From: Alkalimonas sp.
GTDB taxonomy: Bacteria; Pseudomonadota; Gammaproteobacteria; Enterobacterales; Alteromonadaceae
Reading direction: 5' to 3'
DNA length: 5,695 bases
Assembly (NCBI GenBank): GCA_022565655.1
Contig: JAIUMG010000221.1
Coordinates: 1 to 5,695 of the forward strand
This document shows positions 1 to 4,998 of this stretch, piece by piece. A program made the translations under genes and the position numbers. Below the pieces are notes generated by a model. That model worked only from the letters and a program-made list of their open reading frames with translations. It had not been told where the DNA came from and ran no database searches. Positions within the stretch are counted from its first letter, which is position 1; the number at the start of each line of letters is the position of its first letter.

Positions 1-2
1 GG

Positions 3-422
3 CTGGACACCTCGAATGGGCCAGCCATTACGGATGTCATTACTGTGCAGGCCGATCGGGTGAAAACGTTAAAAGAAATGGTCGAAGTCAGCCGCTATTT
101 TTACGAAGACTTTGCTGAATTTGAAGCCAATGCAGCGAAAAAACATTTGCGTCCGGTCGCCGCTGAGCCACTAACCTTGGCCCAGAAAAAGCTGGCTGCC
201 CTGACCGAGTGGACAGCAGAGTCCATTCAGCAAGCCATTCATGCTACTGCAGAAGAACTGGAGCTGGGCATGGGTAAAGTAGGCATGCCACTGCGGGTTG
301 CTGTCACCGGTGGTGGCAATTCACCGTCGCTGGAACAAACGCTATTGCTGGTTGGTCAAGAGCGCAGCTTGTCACGTTTGGCGTTGGCGTTGGAGTTTAT
401 TGCCGCCAGAGCAGAAGGCTAA
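3..422 (+). CDS. gltX: Glutamate--tRNA ligase, C-terminal part (5' end outside window)
   Basis: This is the last 139 codons of a gene that begins before the window; the frame is open from base 3 and ends at TAA 420-422. GltX is a cytoplasmic class I aminoacyl-tRNA synthetase that charges tRNA-Glu with glutamate. The visible part is the C-terminal anticodon-binding helical domain. It carries the very conserved blocks SRYFYEDFAEFE, AAKKHLRPVA, EWTAESIQQAIHATAEELEL and GMGKVGMPLRVAVTGGGNSP, which match the E. coli enzyme from memory. The catalytic Rossmann domain with HIGH and KMSKS motifs lies outside. An in-frame GTG at 45 is internal, because coding similarity continues upstream of it. Nothing suggests damage, and the end ...FIAARAEG is at the usual place. 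Identification is very secure. Confidence 0.97.
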   Translation: MDTSNGPAITDVITVQADRVKTLKEMVEVSRYFYEDFAEFEANAAKKHLRPVAAEPLTLAQKKLAALTEWTAESIQQAIHATAEELELGMGKVGMPLRVAVTGGGNSPSLEQTLLLVGQERSLSRLALALEFIAARAEG

Positions 423-560
423 GCCAGGGCGAACCTGAGTTCATCACCAACTCTGCATAGAATAGATAGCTGGTGACGTGCTCGGCGATGCTGACTCACT
501 GCATTGAACCGATTGGCTGTGTTGTTTAACGAGTTTCAATGGCAATCTAGCTGTCTAGGC

Positions 561-589
561 TTGGTCTGCTGTCTGAAAAGGTTTACAAT
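561..589 (+). promoter_or_regulatory. Putative sigma-70 promoter of the DUF481 gene
   Basis: TTGGTC (561-566), a 17-bp spacer, then TACAAT (584-589): a weak -35 (3/6) with a good -10 (5/6). It lies about 34 bp before the first plausible ATG. The spacer from 423 to 622 contains no ORF, tRNA or other RNA I recognise. There is a TCACCA/TGGTGA inverted repeat at 444-476 without a T-run. The promoter is inferred from sequence only. Confidence 0.5.
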
Positions 590-622
590 AATTGCCTTTT
601 TCGGTCCGGGATTTTTTTGTTG

Positions 623-1387
623 ATGATGCAGTTCAATCGAACAAACCTAAGTCTGCTGTTGGCATCTTTGTTTTGCAGTGCGGTGTTGGCTCAGCCAGTT
701 GCCGAGACAGAAAGCTTAGGTGGCGATGTTGAGTTAGGTTTGCTCTACAGCAGTGGTAATACCAAAGCAACCTCCGTGCGCAGCAATGTGGAACTGCTGC
801 ACGAAATCCCCTATTTTCGTAACCGTTATCAGTTTCAGGGCTTGATTCGAACCAGCAAGGTGCGTGACGACACTGATGGTGGCTACCAAAGCATTACCTC
901 GGGTCAGCGAGTGGGTGTGACGGCGCAAAGTAACTACAAATTTGCTGCCAGCAATCAAAGCGGTTTTGCGCGTGGTTCTTATCTAAATGACCGCTTTGGT
1001 GCTTTTCGTGAGCAAGCTTCCTTGGCGCTTGGTTATGCCAATCGTATTATGGACGATAGCCCCAACTACTTTGACTTGGAAACCGGGCCGGGTGTTGGCT
1101 ATCAGCGCCGACAAAATGATGAAACCCGGGGGGGGCTGATTTGGTTTGCTGCTGCCAATCTGGAATATCGGCTTTACGAAGGCGCACGATTTCGTCAATC
1201 GCTGGAAACTGTACTATCTCTGGATGGCGACAATACCAGTGTGCAAAGCAGAACGAGCTTGACTGCTCAGCTGCATGGCAGCTTATCGATGCGGCTTAAC
1301 TTTATCGTTAAGTATAACTCCAAGCCCGACAATGCCCGTTTTAAAACCGATACCGAAACCTCGGCATCGGTGGTTTACTCGTTCTAA
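623..1387 (+). CDS. DUF481 / YdiY-like outer-membrane beta-barrel protein
   Basis: A predicted 254-residue exported protein of the DUF481 family (E. coli YdiY-like, sometimes called salt-induced outer membrane protein). Its biochemical role is unknown. Residues 1-23 form a signal peptide: Arg6, then a hydrophobic core LSLLLASLFCSAVLA, with probable cleavage after AVLA before QPVAETE. The mature part shows alternating amphipathic strands, the family N-terminal motif GGDVELGLLYSSGNTKATS (33-51) and ETGPGVGYQ (153-161). It ends in a terminal Phe (ASVVYSF), the usual BAM recognition signal of outer-membrane barrels. ATG 623 or ATG 626 is preferred over upstream in-frame TTGs at 617 and 620. The ribosome binding site is poor (GGGA at 608-611). 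The gene converges on serA with 2 bp between stops. It is unrelated in function to gltX upstream and has its own promoter. Confidence 0.9.
   Translation: MMQFNRTNLSLLLASLFCSAVLAQPVAETESLGGDVELGLLYSSGNTKATSVRSNVELLHEIPYFRNRYQFQGLIRTSKVRDDTDGGYQSITSGQRVGVTAQSNYKFAASNQSGFARGSYLNDRFGAFREQASLALGYANRIMDDSPNYFDLETGPGVGYQRRQNDETRGGLIWFAAANLEYRLYEGARFRQSLETVLSLDGDNTSVQSRTSLTAQLHGSLSMRLNFIVKYNSKPDNARFKTDTETSASVVYSF
1343..1370 (-). terminator. Intrinsic terminator of serA, inside the DUF481 coding sequence
   Basis: On minus-strand RNA, arms CCGAUGCCGA and UCGGUAUCGG form a 10-bp stem (one G-U pair) around a GGUU loop (1370 down to 1347), followed at once by UUUU (1346-1343). It lies 20 bases past the serA stop codon. 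On the plus strand the same stem has an A-C mismatch and no T-run, so the signal is oriented for serA. It occupies codons near the 3' end of the convergent DUF481 gene. Confidence 0.75.
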
Positions 1388-1389
1388 TC

Positions 1390-2616
1390 TTAGTGCAATA
1401 CCCGCGCTCGCAACGTACCGGGGATGGCTTTCAGCTCGGCTAATGCCAGGGCGTAGTCGGCGGAGTCAATATCAATCACCACATAGCCAATATCCGCACT
1501 GGTTTGCAGGTACTGACCGGCAATATTGATTTGGTGCTTGGCAAAGGCTTCGTTGATTTTGGTCAGCATGCCCGGTTGGTTTTTGTGGATATGCAGCAAA
1601 CGATGACGGCCGGTATGCTCAGGCAGGGAGACTTCAGGGAAGTTGACTGCAGACAGTGTAGAGCCATTGTCGCTGTACTTCACCAGCTTGCCCGCCACCT
1701 CGTAGCCGATATTTTCCTGTGCTTCCTGGGTCGAGCCGCCAATGTGAGGGGTCAGCAGCACATTATCAAAAGCACGTAGTGGTGAGACAAACTCTTCGCT
1801 GTTGCTTTTCGGTTCAACCGGGAACACGTCAATGGCTGCGCCCGCCAGCTTCTTACTATCAAGGGCTGAAGCCAGGGCATCGATATCCACCACGGTGCCA
1901 CGTGAGGCATTGATCAGAATGCTGCCGGCTTTCATTAAGTCCAGTTCTGATTGTCCGATCATATTTTGGGTTTGCGCGGTTTCCGGCACATGCAGGCTGA
2001 TGATATCGGACGTTTTCAGCAAGGTGCTGAAATCAACCTGAGTGGCATTGCCAAGCACCAGCTTGTCTTCAATGTCGTAAAACTGCACCCGCATGCCGAT
2101 ATGCTCGGCCATAATACTAAGCTGAGTGCCAATATGGCCATAGCCAACAATACCCAGGGTTTTGCCGCGAGCCTCAAAGGATTGATTAGCTGTTTTTTGC
2201 CACTCACCGCGATGTGCCGCTGCATTGCGGGCTGGAATACCCCGCAGCAGCATGATGATCTCACCCAGCACTAATTCGGCCACTGAGCGGGTATTGGAAA
2301 ATGGCGCGTTAAACACCGGGATACCACGCTGCAGTGCCGCATTCAGATCAACCTGGTTGGTGCCAATGCAAAAACAACCGATACCCGCCAGCTTTTCGGC
2401 TGCATCCAGCACGGTTTCGGTCAGCTGGGTCCGGGAGCGAATACCAATAAAATGTGCATCACGAATTTTCTCGACCAACTCCGTTTCAGGCAGTGAGGTC
2501 TTCAGGTACTCAATATTGCTGTAGCCCTGGTTTTTAAAGGTCTGCACCGCACTTTGGTGCAGGCCTTCCAGCAGTAAAATTTTAATCTTGTCTTTCGGTA
2601 ATGAAAATTTTTCCAT
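1390..2616 (-). CDS. serA: D-3-phosphoglycerate dehydrogenase
   Basis: Catalyses NAD-dependent oxidation of 3-phosphoglycerate to 3-phosphohydroxypyruvate, the first step of serine biosynthesis, in the cytoplasm. It has 408 residues against about 410 in E. coli. A split substrate domain surrounds a Rossmann domain with GIVGYGHIG (155-163) and Asp181, which binds NAD ribose. Catalytic Arg239 (NASRGT), Glu268 (FPVEP) and His291 (TPHIGGSTQEAQENIG) are present, as is Trp139, which contacts the neighbouring subunit in E. coli. A C-terminal ACT domain (about 338-408) keeps His344, Asn346 and Asn364, the serine-binding residues of the E. coli enzyme. Feedback inhibition by serine is therefore expected (family knowledge). 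The ATG at 2614-2616 is preceded by a weak GAGAAG site. rpiA ends 80 bp upstream, and the two may be cotranscribed because no strong promoter is seen in the gap. Confidence 0.98.
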   Translation of the reverse strand: MEKFSLPKDKIKILLLEGLHQSAVQTFKNQGYSNIEYLKTSLPETELVEKIRDAHFIGIRSRTQLTETVLDAAEKLAGIGCFCIGTNQVDLNAALQRGIPVFNAPFSNTRSVAELVLGEIIMLLRGIPARNAAAHRGEWQKTANQSFEARGKTLGIVGYGHIGTQLSIMAEHIGMRVQFYDIEDKLVLGNATQVDFSTLLKTSDIISLHVPETAQTQNMIGQSELDLMKAGSILINASRGTVVDIDALASALDSKKLAGAAIDVFPVEPKSNSEEFVSPLRAFDNVLLTPHIGGSTQEAQENIGYEVAGKLVKYSDNGSTLSAVNFPEVSLPEHTGRHRLLHIHKNQPGMLTKINEAFAKHQINIAGQYLQTSADIGYVVIDIDSADYALALAELKAIPGTLRARVLH

Positions 2617-2667
2617 GATGCTTCTCTATATTGCGAAATGTCTGGGTGGACATGGACCCGCGGTATA

Positions 2668-2688
2668 CCCGAATGGCATGGATCCGGG
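2668..2688 (-). repeat. Inverted repeat (hairpin) in the rpiA-serA spacer
   Basis: CCCGAAT (2668-2674) and ATCCGGG (2682-2688) flank a 7-base loop. On minus-strand RNA this is a 7-bp stem with one G-U pair; on the plus strand it has an A-C mismatch. It lies 8 bases beyond the rpiA stop and has no U-run after it. It is therefore more likely an mRNA-stabilising or attenuating hairpin, or chance, than a complete terminator. Confidence 0.35.
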
Positions 2689-2696
2689 CTGTTGTT

Positions 2697-3356
2697 TTAT
2701 TTATAGATTTTGGTGCCTTGCTGGCTGCCAACCAGCACAATATCGGCAGCCCGTGCTGCAAAAATCCCATTGGTCACCACACCGACAATGTTGTTGATCT
2801 GTGCTTCCAGCTGGATTGGGTTGCGAATATCCAAATCGTGTACGTCGAGGATCAGGTTGCCGTTGTCGGTTACCACATCCTGACGCAGTACCGCACGACC
2901 ACCGGTTTTATTCAATTCCCGCGCGACATAGCTGCTGGCCATCGGGATCACTTCAACCGGCAGTGGGAACTGGCCCAATACCGGCACTTCTTTGCTTTCA
3001 TCAACAATGCAGATAAAGGTCTCAGCCACGGCGGCAACAATTTTTTCCCGTGTTAAGGCGGCACCGCCCCCTTTGATCATATGGCGATCCGGGTTGATTT
3101 CATCCGCACCATCGACATAAACGGCAAAGCTGTCAATTGAGTTTAAATCCAGTACCGGGATCCCTAAGGCTTTCAAGCGCTCTGTTGATTGCTCAGAACT
3201 GGAGAGCGCACCTTCGATGTCATCTTTAATGGTGGCCAGCGCATCAATAAAATGATTGACGGTGGAACCGGTACCCACGCCGACGATGGTGTGTCGGGGG
3301 ATAAAATCGAGCGCAGTCCAGGCTGCTTTGCGTTTCATGTCATCTTGGGTGAGCAT
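2697..3356 (-). CDS. rpiA: Ribose-5-phosphate isomerase A
   Basis: Interconverts ribose 5-phosphate and ribulose 5-phosphate in the non-oxidative pentose phosphate pathway, supplying ribose for nucleotides; cytoplasmic. At 219 residues it equals the length of the E. coli enzyme. The phosphate-binding loop GVGTGSTVNHFI (26-37) and SSSEQST (52-58) are present. The catalytic segments YVDGADEI, with Asp82 and Asp85, and KGGGAALTREKI, with Lys95 and Glu104, correspond to Asp81, Asp84, Lys94 and Glu103 of E. coli. The ATG at 3354-3356 follows AAGG (3367-3364) at 7-base spacing, a good ribosome binding site. It has its own promoter with TATAAT at 3407-3402. It stands between fau and serA on the same strand. 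No truncation or odd residue is seen. Confidence 0.98.
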   Translation of the reverse strand: MLTQDDMKRKAAWTALDFIPRHTIVGVGTGSTVNHFIDALATIKDDIEGALSSSEQSTERLKALGIPVLDLNSIDSFAVYVDGADEINPDRHMIKGGGAALTREKIVAAVAETFICIVDESKEVPVLGQFPLPVEVIPMASSYVARELNKTGGRAVLRQDVVTDNGNLILDVHDLDIRNPIQLEAQINNIVGVVTNGIFAARAADIVLVGSQQGTKIYK

Positions 3357-3401
3357 AAGAAAACCTTAATTAGCCGTACAGATGGATATCTTAAGAGCGC
3401 T

Positions 3402-3430
3402 ATTATAGCGAACTGAGCGCAGGACGACAG
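3402..3430 (-). promoter_or_regulatory. Putative rpiA promoter with palindromic -10
   Basis: Perfect TATAAT on the minus strand (3407-3402), with a poor -35 (CTGTCG, 3430-3425) at 17-bp spacing. The start point would be near 3395, giving a leader of about 38 nt. The -10 is embedded in the perfect 13-bp palindrome CGCTATTATAGCG (3398-3410). GAGCGC occurs at both 3395-3400 and 3415-3420. Confidence 0.55.
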
Positions 3431-3440
3431 CAGATTCCTG

Positions 3441-3465
3441 CAAATTAAGGCAGAAAAATCTGCCT
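3441..3465 (-). terminator. Intrinsic terminator overlapping the end of fau
   Basis: On the minus strand AGGCAGA-TTTT-TCTGCCT (3465-3448) forms a 7-bp stem with a 4-base loop, followed by TTAATTTG. The hairpin covers the last codons of fau, and the stop TAA (3447-3445) falls in the U-rich tail. The tail is interrupted by AA, so termination may be partial. It separates the 6S-fau unit from rpiA. Confidence 0.55.
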
Positions 3466-4032
3466 CGGGGTGCAAATAGCGGGTAGCGGCACATCCCAGG
3501 CTTCCGTTGGGATCGCATCGACTTGCTGGCAATCATGAGCCAGGCCCATCAGTCGTGCCCGGCCATCTGCGCTTTGCCCGGCAAAGTTGGCTAAAGTCCG
3601 GTCGTAAAAACCACCGCCCATGCCCAAGCGATTGCCTTTGGCATCAAAGGCCACCAAGGGAGTGGCAATCAGATCCAGTTGTGCTACTGGCATCAGATCC
3701 GGGCAACTCCAGTCGGGTTCGGGAATGCCAAACTGGTTGTGGCGCATCGGGGTGTTGGGCAAAAAGTGCTGAAAGATTAAGTGACCACTCGTGAACGGGT
3801 GCAGCAAAGGCAAATAGACGTGTTTCTGGCGTTGCCATAACGCATGGATCAAAGGCCAGGTATCCAGCTCACCATCGTTACTGAGGTAAAGCGCAATGTG
3901 CTGGCAGTCCTCTAAACCAGACCACTGGCAGACCCGTTCGGCCAATGCCTGGGCGGCTTGCTGTTGCTGCTGATGGCTCAGTTGTTGGCGGCGATGACGG
4001 ATCAGCTGGCGCAGTTCAGTACGGCTGGTCAC
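3445..4032 (-). CDS. fau: 5-formyltetrahydrofolate cyclo-ligase
   Basis: ATP-dependent conversion of 5-formyltetrahydrofolate to 5,10-methenyltetrahydrofolate (also called MTHFS or YgfA), returning the storage or inhibitory folate to the one-carbon pool; cytoplasmic. 195 residues, the usual family size. The N-terminal basic helix LRQLIRHRRQQLS, the substrate-side strand HIALYLSNDGELDT (45-58) and the family signature DLIATPLVAFDAKGNRLG followed by MGGGFYDRTL (120-147, nucleotide-binding region) are all present. Residues 21-25 are five Gln in a row, a small low-complexity insertion in the N-terminal helix. The start is GTG at 4032-4030, preceded by AGGGA at 11-base spacing; no ATG or other better start exists between it and the 6S RNA. 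Its 5' end is 45 bp from the 6S RNA 3' end, the standard 6S-fau arrangement, so it is probably read from the 6S promoter. Confidence 0.96.
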   Translation of the reverse strand: MTSRTELRQLIRHRRQQLSHQQQQQAAQALAERVCQWSGLEDCQHIALYLSNDGELDTWPLIHALWQRQKHVYLPLLHPFTSGHLIFQHFLPNTPMRHNQFGIPEPDWSCPDLMPVAQLDLIATPLVAFDAKGNRLGMGGGFYDRTLANFAGQSADGRARLMGLAHDCQQVDAIPTEAWDVPLPAICTPRQIFLP

Positions 4033-4077
4033 GGTGTTATGAGTCCCTACTGGTGGATAAGGCGATAGGTATTAGAT

Positions 4078-4257
4078 GTTCTCCGAAACTGCCGTGTTGG
4101 ATTGTTGCCCTTGAACCCTGGGTTCAAGGCGGGAGTCGGGTGCCGCCGCAGGCTTCCCGATACGAGCCGGGCTTGCACAAGAGCGACAGGGTGAATCCCT
4201 TTTCAATCTGAATATCGGCTCAGGGACGTCGATCCAATCACCAACAGCCCAGAGAAC
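4078..4257 (-). ncRNA. ssrS: 6S RNA
   Basis: About 180 nt on the minus strand. This RNA mimics an open promoter and sequesters sigma-70 RNA polymerase in stationary phase. The 5' end GUUCUCUGGGCUGUUGG pairs with the 3' end CCAACA...GAGAAC, closing the long terminal stem. The 5' strand contains CCCUGAGCCGAUAUU, nearly identical to the E. coli 6S sequence. The GCCUGCGGCGGCA block is present, as is the 21-base perfect hairpin CCUUGAACCC-A-GGGUUCAAGG (4129-4109), a hallmark of gammaproteobacterial 6S RNAs. fau lies immediately downstream, as in E. coli and Pseudomonas. The end points are inferred from the closing stem and from the -10 box seven bases upstream of 4257. Mature ends could differ by a few bases because 6S RNA is processed from a longer transcript. 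Confidence 0.95.
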
Positions 4258-4263
4258 ACCTTA

Positions 4264-4292
4264 AGTATAGCATTGCATCGGGTGGCTCCGAA
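4264..4292 (-). promoter_or_regulatory. 6S RNA (and fau) promoter
   Basis: TATACT (4269-4264) ends 6 bases before the inferred 5' end of the 6S RNA, the ideal -10 distance. A 17-bp spacer leads to a weak -35, TTCGGA (4292-4287). The match of the -10 position with the structural 5' end supports both calls. Confidence 0.7.
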
Positions 4293-4334
4293 AGGTGGTG
4301 AGGGGGAATCTTATTCTGGTTGCTCGAAAGGCGG
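4283..4334. repeat. Imperfect direct repeat between the divergent promoters
   Basis: TGGCTCCGAAAGGTGG (4283-4298) and TTGCTCGAAAGGCGG (4320-4334) match at 13 of 16 aligned positions with one gap, 37 bp apart. The first copy covers the 6S -35 region. It could be a pair of regulator sites or chance. CTCCGAAA also recurs at 4081-4088, inside the 6S 3' end. Confidence 0.25.
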
Positions 4335-4343
4335 CCGCTATTA

Positions 4344-4372
4344 TTGGCTGAATGAATGGCAAATGGTAGTAT
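4344..4372 (+). promoter_or_regulatory. Putative sigma-70 promoter of ygfB-pepP
   Basis: TTGGCT (4344-4349), a 17-bp spacer, then TAGTAT (4367-4372), each 4/6 to consensus. Predicted transcription starts near 4379, about 22 nt before ATG 4401. This would put the alternative ATG at 4356 upstream of the start point. It is divergent from the 6S promoter, with about 50 bp between the two -35 boxes. Confidence 0.6.
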
Positions 4373-4400
4373 AGAGCAAAGCATCTTGGTGAACGTTCCT

Positions 4401-4982
4401 ATGTCTACTCCTTATGTGCTGCCTTATGAGCAGTGGTTAGTAAAGTTGGAAGAATCGCAGTTGATGGCCTCGCCGGCCGAGCTGCATGGCTTGGTCAGTG
4501 GTTTACTCAGTGCCGGGGTACAGCCAGAGCAGGCGCAAATCATGCCGGTGTTGTACGATTTCTTAAATGACAGCCAGGCCGTTCCAGTGGCGGTACAAAA
4601 ACAAATTCTTGAGCTTATTACCGCAACCAACAGCCAGTTGCTGCAGCCGGATTACTCCTTTGCGTTGCTGTTGCCAAGCGATGACGACAGCCTGATCGAG
4701 CGCTTAGAAGCCGTGGTGGAATGGTGTCAGGCGTTTTTGGTCGGCTTTGCTGTACTGCAAACCGACTTATCGCTGGTGTCGGACGATATTCGCGATGCCA
4801 TCGAGCAACTGACCGAAATCACTCGTTTAGACGTACATAGTAGCAGCGATTTTTCAGACAAAGAAAATGAAGAATCCTATTATCTGGTGTTGGAGCACAT
4901 TCGGATCCTGGCGCTGAATTGCTTTCATGAAGTCGGGCAAAAATATCACGCCGATCCAACACCAAAGAAAACACTGCACTAA
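4401..4982 (+). CDS. ygfB: UPF0149 family protein YgfB
   Basis: A 193-residue, acidic, mostly helical cytoplasmic protein of the UPF0149 (YgfB/YecA) family, with no signal peptide. E. coli YgfB has 192 residues. Family blocks seen are SPAELHGLVSGLL (24-36), an acidic stretch leading into a helix with VEWCQAFLVGF (106-116), EHIRILALNCF (165-175) and the C-terminal TLH shared with E. coli YgfB. The molecular function is not settled. In Pseudomonas aeruginosa YgfB is reported to repress ampDh3 and so affect beta-lactam resistance; whether that applies here is unknown. ATG 4401 is chosen over ATG 4356 because GGTGA (4388-4392) lies 8 bases before it, length matches the family, and a promoter lies just upstream. 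pepP follows after 4 or 16 bases, so the two form an operon, as in E. coli. Confidence 0.93.
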   Translation: MSTPYVLPYEQWLVKLEESQLMASPAELHGLVSGLLSAGVQPEQAQIMPVLYDFLNDSQAVPVAVQKQILELITATNSQLLQPDYSFALLLPSDDDSLIERLEAVVEWCQAFLVGFAVLQTDLSLVSDDIRDAIEQLTEITRLDVHSSSDFSDKENEESYYLVLEHIRILALNCFHEVGQKYHADPTPKKTLH

Positions 4983-4998
4983 CAGGATGAAACCACCC

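Noticed and set aside
444..476. TCACCA/TGGTGA inverted repeat after gltX
   Set aside because: Short 6-bp arms, a 21-base loop and no T-run; not a convincing terminator, and no tRNA features in this spacer.
576..601. AAAAGG...CCTTTTT inverted repeat before the DUF481 gene as a gltX terminator
   Set aside because: The stem is A-T rich with a 13-base interior and it overlaps the better-supported -10 TACAAT; too weak to call.
2016..2524. Several ORFs of 80-107 residues overlapping serA in other frames
   Set aside because: They lie wholly inside a clearly conserved serA and show no recognisable motifs; they are shadow frames.
3945..4211. Plus-strand ORF of 88 codons across the fau start and 6S RNA
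   Set aside because: It is antisense to fau and to a structured RNA, with no ribosome binding site or protein motifs.
4356..4400. Upstream ATG giving a 15-residue longer YgfB
   Set aside because: No good ribosome binding site, length exceeds the family, and the predicted transcription start lies downstream of it.
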